From: Omphalotus guepiniiformis
Lineage: Eukaryota; Basidiomycota; Agaricomycetes; Agaricales; Omphalotaceae
Length of the DNA: 64,000 nt
Direction: 5' to 3'
Assembly (NCBI GenBank): GCA_028554645.1
Contig: JAQOOI010000016.1
Coordinates: 682,001 to 746,000 of the forward strand
Notes under the pieces: generated by a model
Seen by the model: the letters and a program-made list of their open reading frames with translations, nothing else
The model's database searches: none
What the model was told of the DNA's origin: nothing
Program-made: the position numbers and the translations under genes
In this document: in pieces, positions 34,677-43,193 of the stretch
Position numbering within the stretch: position 1 is the first letter of the stretch
Layout of the letters: each line of letters starts with the position of its first letter

Positions 34677-36299
34677 CTATTTTTCCGACTCCTTTGGAGT
34701 CAGTTTGGGGTCCTCCGAAGTTACCTCCGAAGCTCGTCCACGAGCCTCGTTCAACTTCTTCCGCTTATCACAATTATCCATAGTATGATTACCTCCACAA
34801 AAGAAACATAACTTCAACTTCCGGCGCCTGTCCTTCTCCGCCTGCGTCAACTTCCCATCCTTCCCTAGCCTATCCGCGTATGGTTTTGGCGTGGTCGAAG
34901 AGGAATTTGTCTTGCCGGAGTTAGAACCGGAGCCAGAACCAGAACTAGATCCGGAGTTTCCGGAGTACGAGTGGTTGTTAGAGGAAGAGGAGGGCTTGTT
35001 GGGATTGCCACTCTTCTTCTTCTGCGAGCCAGATTGTGAAGTGGAGGAGCCACTTCCGGAGTTCCCGGAGCCTCCACCAGACGTCCGTTGTTCTCGCTGC
35101 TTTTCAGCAGAGCGAGCCCAGTAACGAGCATCGATCTTGGTGGCCTCTTTCCGGGTCCCCTGATAGGTTTTCGGATACTCGATCCGCATTAGTTCGTCCT
35201 TAATACGAGATGGCAAACCTTGATAATAGGCCCAACGTAAAGCAGCTTGATCCCAAAGAACCATCGCTGCGTAGGCTCCGAACTTTACATTGTAATTACG
35301 GATTCGATCCGTATCCCTCATTTTGAGCCCACTGAGGCGTTGCTCAGCCTCCGCTTCCATATCGTACTCTCCGAAATTTTCCATCAGCTCCTGCATGAAG
35401 GCCTGATAATTGACCATCCATGCCGGAGGATCGTCCGGATCCGGGTTCAGAAGCTCTGGCTGGAAATATTCCAGAGCCGATCCAGACAAATAGGAGAGCG
35501 CAAATGTGATCTTTCGATCGTCGGAGGAAAAATATTGAGGCCGATCGGAGTGGTGAAGGGCCAGAGAAATGATGAAATTTCGGAGCTTCCGCGGATCTGA
35601 TCCATCGAAAACGTCCGGCTCCTTCAAGCGTGATTTGCTCTCCGGAGCCGCGGATGCCTGAGTGTTAAAAGCCCTAGCCATGTTAGTAAAACCAGCCATG
35701 CTAGTGGTAAGAAACTCCTGCATCATCCGCCTAAAATCTTCATCACCGGTGCCACCGGTACCCCCGGAAGGTCCTCCAGGACCCCCAGGTCCACCCGGTC
35801 CACCGCCACCATTTCCACCTGGTCCTCCAGGCCCGCCAGGTCCACCCGGACCTCCATGGCCTGGTCCACCACCACCATTACCTTCATCGCCTTCTCCAGG
35901 ATCCCCACCATTACCTCCTATTCCTTCTGGCTGATCACCAGCCTCTCCTTCCGTCGCCGCTGCGATAATGTCATCGTCTTCGTCATTCTGCTCTTCAGGA
36001 GCAGTGTCGGACATGTCTTCATGTATCGGTAAAACTCCCGGCATTGTGGAAGTTCGACGAGTCGGAGTTACCGGAGGATTTCGAAAACCAGGCAAATGAC
36101 CTGGTGAAAATAATGTTGATAAAACCGGAGGTTGTTGAGAAAGGTGTGAGCCTCGGCTTGGTGAGACGAATTCGCTTGCGCGAACTGAGTAAAGACCGGA
36201 TCTCCGCCGCTCACGAAGAGCATTGGGATCGCGACCTTGGTAAAATGGTGCGTGAGACTGTGAAGCCTCAAGTAAGGGGTTTGTAGGATGTTGTGACAT
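34677..36299 (-). CDS. Gypsy-B gag
   Basis: Gag forms the virus-like particle. The frame of 540 codons starts at ATG 36299 (MSQHPTNPLLEAS); an upstream in-frame GTG at 36314 is less likely. Features: a Gly/Pro-rich tract near residues 145-185 (coding about 35745-35870) built from GGP repeats, the capsid-like gag core (KLRNFIISLALHH, YLSGSALEYFQPEL, MEAEAEQRLSGLKM), a Ser/Gly-rich linker, and one zinc knuckle CFFCGGNHTMDNC near the C-terminus. The knuckle spacing is C-x2-C-x3-H-x4-C, one residue shorter than the canonical x4. It ends GAA AAA TAG at 34677. Confidence 0.9.
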   Translation of the reverse strand: MSQHPTNPLLEASQSHAPFYQGRDPNALRERRRSGLYSVRASEFVSPSRGSHLSQQPPVLSTLFSPGHLPGFRNPPVTPTRRTSTMPGVLPIHEDMSDTAPEEQNDEDDDIIAAATEGEAGDQPEGIGGNGGDPGEGDEGNGGGGPGHGGPGGPGGPGGPGGNGGGGPGGPGGPGGPSGGTGGTGDEDFRRMMQEFLTTSMAGFTNMARAFNTQASAAPESKSRLKEPDVFDGSDPRKLRNFIISLALHHSDRPQYFSSDDRKITFALSYLSGSALEYFQPELLNPDPDDPPAWMVNYQAFMQELMENFGEYDMEAEAEQRLSGLKMRDTDRIRNYNVKFGAYAAMVLWDQAALRWAYYQGLPSRIKDELMRIEYPKTYQGTRKEATKIDARYWARSAEKQREQRTSGGGSGNSGSGSSTSQSGSQKKKSGNPNKPSSSSNNHSYSGNSGSSSGSGSGSNSGKTNSSSTTPKPYADRLGKDGKLTQAEKDRRRKLKLCFFCGGNHTMDNCDKRKKLNEARGRASEVTSEDPKLTPKESEK

Positions 36300-36333
36300 G
36301 ATCAATAGCAGCACAGAGAAGAGTTTTAAATAC

Positions 36334-36873
36334 TGTTAAGTACGTGCGGACTAGAGACGGTAAGAGTGCGAGGACCTCCGAGGAGGTCCGAGAGAAGGAG
36401 TTCAAAAGGAACAAGACAAGATAAACCAGGAGCTCCGAATTGCTCCGGCAACAAGACTTCACCCGGTAGGCAGTATTATTTCGATACTGCCCTCCGTGCT
36501 GCACCCGGATTGGAAGTCCGAGGAGAGATGAGAGTTCAGACGAGAAATTCAAGATAGTAGTCCGGAGACTAATTTGATTTAAAACTAAAGTATATACAGT
36601 ATAAGCGTGAAGTATTTATATGAGTATTCTACCGGAGATACTCGGAGTAATAAAACAATAGTGTGAGAAGAATGAAACTAAAGAACAATAAGAACATGGA
36701 ACGTCGGCGACGTTCGGATGTCCGGAGTGGAAAAGAATAATAAAAGCGAATAGGAAAGCGTGAATTTGTAAAGTGAACCATATGGAAAGATTGAATAGAT
36801 GTCAGGAAGAAGAAATCAAAGAAGTTCTAGAAACCGGAGGTCTGACCCGGAGTTCCGGCGCATAGCCGTAACA
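36334..36873 (-). repeat. Gypsy-B 5' LTR
   Basis: 540 bp, identical by eye to the copy at 28389-28928. It holds the promoter for gag-pol on the minus strand. Confidence 0.97.
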
Positions 36874-36878
36874 GATAC

Positions 36879-37571
36879 CCTGTTACCGCGTACTATACTT
36901 CATCCCTACCTTACGCGGTGCACCATATGCACCATATATCTCATAACTGTCAAGTATCGCGACATTTGTTTGTACTATGTAAATAGAAATACTGTATATA
37001 AGAAATAGAACCTGGGCAAGGAAGGACAGGTTCCCGAGCCCCCCCCCATAGAGCTAATAGCATTGGTGTGTGGAAAAGCTTAAGTCCCTCTGAGTGATTA
37101 GAAGTTTTAAAGTGTTAACCGTCGCGTTAGTTCATAAGTCAGTGTGCCTAAGTGTTTACAAGCGGGATCGTCTGGTACCGCGGAGCCTGTGTGTGTAGTG
37201 TGAATAAGAGTGGATCGTCTGGTCACTCGTTGAACTCGTCGTCTGGCAGTTCTGAAATTCTCCTATACCCAACTCCACTAAGCGAGAAGTCGTCTGGCAT
37301 CTCCCAACAATCGTCTGGTTGTTGTATCGTTTGTAGTCACTGGTCGCAGTGATTTGTTAAAGTTACGCGTTAGTTCGTTTGAGTGGTGTGTAGCATAGAG
37401 TTATCTGTGCCGCGTCGGTTTTGACTGTGTCTCCGAGCTCCTCTTACAACAACCTTATTCGCTTCACAGAGTTTGTTAGTCCCCCAAACCCCACGAACTT
37501 AAAAGTCTTTGTGTGTTGTGTGTGTGTTTTGAGTGCTTGATAGATTCATTCGAGTTAGTTAGCACTTCTTC
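36879..37571 (+). other. Unassigned segment replacing the middle of Gypsy-A, right part
   Basis: This continues the segment at 27871-28388. It has a promoter-like TATATAAG near 36994, a run of nine C at about 37039, and five copies of TCGTCTGG at 37168-37175, 37215-37222, 37239-37246, 37290-37297 and 37311-37318. No ORF of note. The layout (TATA, then transcribed-like leader with repeats) resembles a long LTR in plus orientation, probably a solo LTR or LTR remnant of a third element, but I could not define its ends. Confidence 0.4.
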
Positions 37572-37904
37572 TCATTCATACCCCATACCAAGTACATCAC
37601 CGGAATCTAGGAACGCCTTGTTCAAGGCTTGCTTGAAGTGCGCCCAGTCCTTCTGCCACTTCTCGTTGTCTTGGTCGAAATGGGTATTGTAGTAATTATT
37701 GACCCATCTGTCTACAAGCTTCCCATTCATGAAAGAGATTGCAACATCGATCCTTTCATCATCTGTTGTGATACCATTTTTCTTATCACGGATATAGGTA
37801 AAGAGTCTCCGTCGCCAATTCTTGAATTCAGATTTGACGCCGGTGAATTTGTCGGATTTGTTGAGGAGTGATTTTCCTCGCGAGGTGTCGGTTACTTCGG
37901 ACAT
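37572..37904 (-). pseudogene. Gypsy-A gag, N-terminal fragment
   Basis: The frame starts at ATG 37904 (MSEVTDTSRGKSLLNK) and reads a gag-like core (KFTGVKSEFKNWRRRLFTYI, KLVDRWVNNYYNTHFDQDNE, HFKQALNKAFLDSGD). It stops at 37572, just after the gag-like sequence gives way near 37595 to foreign sequence. The rest of gag, the protease and most of RT are absent. Confidence 0.75.
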
Positions 37905-38440
37905 TCTGATAGGGATAGAAGGTCGGGTAGAATAGGGAGATGATGCAAGAGATTTGTATGAAGGTGTGATAGGTGATGGGATAGTGGTTTCTTCGAAGAG
38001 ACTGCTAAAGTTCCCCCAAGATTCCGTAATGGTAGAGTTTACTTTGGTCCGTCAGTAACCTCACGAAGAGATTTCGGGACCTTTTCTGCCTCTAATAAAT
38101 GAGTTCCTAAATCTGTGCTCACTTGCTGAGTAAACCTGGGCGTGCCTTTCTAGGAGTGCACCTCGTTCCCCAAGCGCAATGTCCCTTTCCCGAAGGTCAG
38201 TTATCAGACGATGCTTTCTGCTGCCAGTACAGGGTCGGACTCAACGTTACTCTTTTGTACTATAGGCGCAATTACTCTATTAGAGCACAGATTCCTAATT
38301 CGGAAGGAAACCCGAATATCAAAGGGAGAAAAACGAAGTAAGCGTGTGAAGGGTCAAGAGAAACTTACTTGCTACTGAAATAGCAACAAGAAGGCGGTTT
38401 GAATTGTGTTGGTCGGGTGAGTTGTGTAGCTTCGATCTTA
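37905..38440 (-). other. Gypsy-A 5' untranslated leader
   Basis: This lies between the 5' LTR (38441-38893) and the gag start at 37904 on the minus strand. No ORF of note and no clear tRNA primer binding site next to 38440. Confidence 0.6.
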
Positions 38441-38893
38441 TGTCAGCAACTCGAGTTATCAAACTCAAATAACCAAACACAAAGATCTTAGTTTCACGCG
38501 AGTAAGAGAAAGCAGAGAATAGAATTGAGAAAAGAGACGATACAAAGGAATATGCTAAGTACAAGTCTAAACTCGAGGAGTTATTGACAAGATCGAAGCT
38601 AAAGAAATATCTACCTAAGCAGACTTGTTATATACATGAATAAAACCCTAAACCCTGGGCTATAACCCTTGACTAATCCACTGTGTGTCTACCATGAGTT
38701 TGATCGCCTCAAGTGTTTCATTTAACGATCGTGATCGCCTTGAGGTCTACATGCTTGATCTCGATCATTATGCTATCTATGTGTGTATTTAATATAACCC
38801 TAGATCTATAATTTAAGATGCTATCTACTGATAATAAAAGTGTCTATATGTACAAACAATGAGATAAGATGAAAAAAGAAAATGTTCGTAACA
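38441..38893 (-). repeat. Gypsy-A 5' LTR
   Basis: 453 bp starting TGTCAGCAAC and ending GTAACA, followed by the TGTAC duplication at 38894-38898. About 97% identical by eye to the 3' LTR. Confidence 0.95.
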
Positions 38894-38962
38894 TGTACGT
38901 CTATCCACTGACTGCCCAAGGTCTCTTCAAACGCTGATATAACTATTCTTCCTAATGTGCAG

Positions 38963-39175
38963 CCCACACTTTCCGCACTGATTACCCCACTCGCACTGGT
39001 CATCCTTTCAATACTGGGTAATTGCATGCTCCTGAACCTTTGCAAAGAGAGTACATTAGCGAGCAACAATGATGCAGCTACGTATACTGCTGCAGACCTG
39101 ACAGGAACAATTCGGTTTGCTGATAGGACGAATGGAATCGACTCTGAGGCACGAGTGATGGTAGTCAATCTGTAA
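38963..39175 (+). pseudogene. DUF6533-type membrane protein, last exon
   Basis: This exon follows acceptor GTGCAG (38957-38962) and continues in phase 0 from the exon ending at 24631. It encodes a transmembrane helix (LALVILSILGNCMLLNL) and a short polar tail, ending TAA at 39173-39175. In the uninterrupted gene the intron would be 68 nt long. Now it is about 14.3 kb. Confidence 0.6.
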
Positions 39176-39508
39176 AACTATAAGTAACGTTGAAGAGAAA
39201 CTCTAGTACTCAAGTACATGTAAGAGTCGTGATTAGTAACTGCTGCTCCCCCGCGCCTCTGCCCTTGCAATGCACATGGACGTAAATTGATTCTGTTTCT
39301 CACATTATCATTCAGGTCCTGGAGAGGTCATTGCCACAAGCTATGAACGAACAGATAAATGATGCTAGGTAACAGGTTGCTCAGACTATGTGACCCTACG
39401 TACCACACAGCAACAGAAGTTGAATGTAATTAATCCTCGCCCTTTTACACTCAGAGCCCTTATCTTCGATGAAATTACTGAGAATGTATTAAAAAAGACA
39501 GTCTTCGA
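39176..39508. other. Convergent intergenic region
   Basis: This separates the 3' ends of the DUF6533-type gene (+) and the metalloprotease-like gene (-). No ORF or motif of note. Confidence 0.5.
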
Positions 39509-41045
39509 CTATGGTGCTGCAATAACTTGGTTTGGATCAAAATTGGCGCATTTCTTCGCGAAGTAATACTCTACAGGCGAAGAGGTGATCAACATTGGGC
39601 TGACGAACAATTCAAAAATAACGTACCAGTAGCTGCCGCCGCATAGCTCTCTGCATTTTCTGTAGTTCTAACAGGAGGTTCTTTCAGACCTTGTTGTTTG
39701 CCAGTTGCCTGGTAAGTAGCCCAGTGTGCCTTCAGGTTGCGAGCAGCTATTGGTGCGTACTCATCTGGTCCACCACTGTAGGTATCACTCTTGCCAGTGT
39801 TTTCATCCTTCTTGTCGAGGACGTCTGTTGTACCTCTACTCGATCAAAATATTGTCAGGAAGAGATGCACAGAGCAAAATATCAACCTACTCTTTCTCTG
39901 GGTCGTCTCCTAGAGCATGAGTAGCGATGAAAGAGAGATGAGTCATCTCATGCAAGATTGTATGAGCCGCGGTAACAAATTTTCCAAGAGTATGAGGAGG
40001 TGCAGTGCACCATCCTGCTGGAGTAAATAGCTTTGATGATAGAAAATACTGCGTCTCCTGGTCAGTAAAGAACGAGGCACATAGTCGTATTCTGGGTTTA
40101 GTCATTGGTTTTGTGTCCGTTACAGCGAGTCTATGTAGAGGTTCAGCATTGATGGTGGTGCTTGATTGAGTAACAAGTGGGAGAGATAGACCATGAGAAC
40201 TTACCGCTTTTTACACCTATTCCAGTTAGGTTTAGGACACGTAACGGTGACCTTCTGCTGATTATCGCCGTTACTGAGTATAGACTTGAACATGTTTGGA
40301 ACTGCATTTATATCATCATTGTCATTCTGCAAGAAGTAGTTTGTAAACCTGGTAGAAAGGAAAATTAGCCAAGAGCTTCGGCCGGGACTATGCAAATACA
40401 TATGCAGGATCCTGATTCGAAATCCCTTCAACCACTTGTGCAATGCTATATGCGCCCGAGAATGCTTGCTCTACCCTCGCCTTATGGTCATTGCAGGTTG
40501 CATCGAGCATTACAAGTTGAGCTACCAAAGGGTTGATCACTTCGGTCCCTGAGCTTTCCCCTTCGGTCCCTGAGCTTCCCCCGCAATTCGGATCCATACG
40601 GGTATGCAAGGTTGAGTTTGACTTGGAGTTTGGGCGAGAGCACGAGATCGGAGCAGTGGAATTTGCAGGACGAGACGGGGTAGCCAAGTGAGTTATGATA
40701 CTCGATGTAGCCGTGGAAGACACCGGTGCAGAGGATGAATGTGCTAGAGTAGGAGATGCCAAGACGCGACTTTTAGACGAAGATGAATGCACGGAAGGTG
40801 GGAGCTTTGACGGACACTTCTGTGCTGAATTGACAGTCTGGGTGTTTGGCTATTGAGAAAGTCGTTTGTGAGCTTACAACATCGCTCAAGGACTAGCCTT
40901 ACCTTGCCACTCATCTGCACGCTTGACCCTGATTTTGTGGGAGTGACAAGCGCAGGGGCTTCTTGAGAGCACGCCCCTCTTGCGCAGGGGCAGCATTGAC
41001 TGGTAATAGCATGCCAAGGGCGAACATCAAGATAAGAGCGTGCAT
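39509..41045 (-). pseudogene. Secreted M35-like metallo-endopeptidase, signal peptide frameshifted
   Basis: M35-type (deuterolysin or Lys-specific) zinc proteases are secreted. The zinc site is visible: HEMTH (about 39940) and, after a 61-nt intron (donor GTAGGT), the GTTD motif with the third ligand, then ENAESYAAAAT. The last exon is 39570-39509, ending TAG. An earlier exon (about 40870-40400) is Ser/Thr-rich, then a Cys-containing domain. The start at 41045 gives a good signal peptide (MHALILMFALGMLLPVNAA), but the frame is lost right after it: a 10-bp repeat, GCGCAGGGGC, at 40950-40959 and 40982-40991 brackets a 32-bp insertion that shifts the frame. The join between the exon ending near 40400 and the one starting near 40350 is also not certain. 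Probably inactive, unless an alternative start is used. Confidence 0.65.
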
Positions 41046-41744
41046 GATCAGGCGATTTAGAACTATAGATGCGCTGAGAAAGAAAAATGTTGTATCGAAC
41101 CAGCCGATATTGAAGATGCACCGGGCTTTGGGAGATTGAAGAAAGTGTGAAGTCCTTTATATGATTTGACTAGCTGCAAAGTTAAACGCGCATAAACCGC
41201 GATATCTTTCCATCATGGCGGGAGCGCTGGTGACAGCAGAAGGGTCGTAAAGGAGCCCGTCCCGCACAATCGTACAGCTTGATTATGGCTCTGTGCTACA
41301 TGCTTGTCAACTGTGAATTGTCCATGGTCATAGGTAATCAGAATATACTTACTGTTTAACGAGCTCCTGTTTCATTGTCACCGTTAAGTGCGCAATTTGC
41401 ACCATGAGTAGCCGCTGATTGTTTGCAATCGAAGTTGAAGGAGGAGTCGTTGGCAAGTTTGAAGTCAACTTCTTCAATTGAACTTGGGACGAATGTGCCC
41501 TAATAAATACATTGACCGAGCATTGGAAGGAAGAAGAATTGAATAAATTGGCCATTCCATGACGATAGCAAATCGCAAAATACTCTGGCTTCAAAACTAA
41601 ATCTCCAGTTATAGTCCTAGAGACGCGCGATTCAGATAGCTGCATTGAATGTGCGCAAGCGGTGCAGAGCAAGCTATGTTGCTACGCTGATGCAACTGTC
41701 AGCCTTATCTCAGCTAAACCGCCACACTGCCAATACAAATAAGC
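41046..41744. other. Divergent intergenic region
   Basis: A minus-strand frame of 107 codons at 41349-41672 has no recognisable feature. The rest would hold promoters of the two flanking broken genes. Confidence 0.35.
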
Positions 41745-42611
41745 ATGGGTTTGAGCAATCAAAAACTCAATAGTACTTGCCTAGTACCCGACCGCGAGCA
41801 TACACCAGCGAATTTCCACGAATGCCACGGAGGTGAGACAGGTCTGCCATCTCTGACCAAGAGTAACGATTTCAACGAATCCTATAGCTCGAAACGATAT
41901 GCGCCAGATCCAGCCGAGATTGGAGAGGTCAACCCGCTAGACGAATATGTTCCCGAAGGCACAGAGGATGAAGACAGAGTGATTCTCAGAGTCAAATTGA
42001 CCATCTCCTCGTCCGAGATATCTCTCTCACATCCTGACCCTGACTTCCATCTCGCTCTCTCCATCCGCATTGCTCAATCCTCCCGCCCAGGAGTACCCAT
42101 CACCATCAGCACCGGTAGATCCGCTCTTGATATTGATTCACTGTGCACCGATGCATTCCGGTTGCAGTGTATCACGGATGACACCAAGTCCCTTCGTCTA
42201 ACAACGGCGCCGTACCCCAACTATGTGCGAGATGACCTGCGAAGGGACCTGAAAGAGATTTCATGGCTGAAATTCATCACCGTGCCTGCGGAAGGGACAG
42301 TCGAAATCAAGCACCCCCTTCCGTTGGAATGAATGCTGGAAGAGAGCGGTTTAAGCCGTGAAGATTTGCGACCAGGTTTGGAGTATCGAGTGTGGATGAG
42401 ACAGGAAAAGCTTGCATCTATTAGATATTCGTACTAGGGAGATCTAGAGAAGGATTTGAAGAACAAGCGATTATCCAACCACTCGTATCAAGACCTGACG
42501 CAGACAGAATTCGAGACACTGGAAGAGGATGGCTGGGTCCTGAGACGAAGCACCCCACAGATGAAAGGAAACGTTGGAAAGCACGGTCCTATTTTTCATT
42601 TGACATCCTAA
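41745..42611 (+). pseudogene. Unrecognised protein with two nonsense codons
   Basis: One frame reads through from ATG 41745 to TAA 42609-42611 (289 codons) with two interruptions: TGA at 42330-42332 and TAG at 42435-42437. The sequence before, between and after them remains protein-like (for example LDEYVPEGTEDEDRVILRVKL, then REDLRPGLEYRVW, then TEFETLEEDGWVLRR). Each stop is one C-to-T change from a sense codon (CGA or CAG), so nonsense decay fits. The family is not recognised; an acidic segment and a beta-rich middle are all that can be said. If the first stop is the true end, it is a 195-aa protein. Confidence 0.5.
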
Positions 42612-43193
42612 AGTACCATTATTGAAGGGAATTTTGAACGCTTAGCTTAGTGTCTAGATTTAGATAGCACAAAGGCTTGCCCTCAAGCAGCTCTGACTCA
42701 GCTCATCTTTGCTTCACTTTCGTCGATAAGAGCCAAAATCACAGCCCAGTATCCTTTACTATGCATATGCACTGATCAACATCAAGACTATAATTAACTT
42801 GAAGTTCTCATCCGCCGGCTAGTTCTTTGCAAGATAGCACCTCCGAGTCAGGATGCCTTTTTCATTCATGTCCTGCAAGCTTGAATAATGCCCTGCAAGC
42901 TTAAATAAATGCGCGCCAATTGGCCGGCGAAGGAAAAGTGAAGAATAAATAATTAATGATGTAGAGGTCCAAGCAAGTTGTCTTCCTCATCCAGAAAAAT
43001 GTGCCAGATGGAAATAGCGAGATATAACTAAAAACCACAAAGATTCAACAAATGCCTGGAGTAAAGTGAAACTCGCTCTAAAGCAGATTGCCACGGAAGA
43101 AGCTGTAAATGATGAACAAGGCGAGGGAAAGTGCACGAGAAACTTTCTCAATTTGAGGACGCTTACCCGCATGTCCACTCCTTGCTCAAGGGC
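42612..43193. other. Convergent intergenic region
   Basis: No gene recognised between the nonsense pseudogene and the O-methyltransferase stop. A direct repeat of CCTGCAAGCTT occurs near 42873 and 42891. Confidence 0.4.

Larger units (their letters stand above)
28384..36878 (-). mobile_element. Gypsy-B: intact young chromoviral LTR retrotransposon
   Basis: The element spans 28389-36873 (8485 bp) with a GATAC target duplication at 28384-28388 and 36874-36878. The two 540-bp LTRs (28389-28928 and 36334-36873) look identical base for base. The minus strand carries gag (36299-34677) and a single open pol of 1268 codons. A polypurine tract (AAGAGGGAGATA on the minus strand) abuts the 3' LTR at 28929-28942. 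A plus-strand accessory gene lies between pol and the 3' LTR. All hallmarks of an autonomous, recently inserted element are present. The primer binding site next to 36333 does not match a simple tRNA 3' end that I can recall. Confidence 0.96.
24636..38893 (-). mobile_element. Gypsy-A: old, nested, incomplete chromoviral LTR retrotransposon
   Basis: The element is bounded by two 453-bp LTRs (24636-25088 and 38441-38893) that start TGTCAG and end TAACA. A 5-bp target duplication, TGTAC, lies at 24631-24635 and 38894-38898. Coding is on the minus strand: gag start at 37904, pol C-terminal half at 27007-25100. A polypurine tract (TAAGGAGGGGG on the minus strand) abuts the 3' LTR at about 25089-25105. 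The middle of gag, protease and most of reverse transcriptase are missing and replaced by foreign sequence that includes Gypsy-B. A solo LTR of the same family interrupts RNase H. It cannot be autonomous now. Confidence 0.93.

Noticed and set aside
35662..35934. Plus-strand collagen-like Pro-Gly-Pro ORF
   Set aside because: It is the antisense shadow of the GGP tract in Gypsy-B gag.
37168..37318. CRISPR-like array of TCGTCTGG
   Set aside because: The repeats are only 8 bp, spacing is irregular, and the context is fungal transposon DNA.
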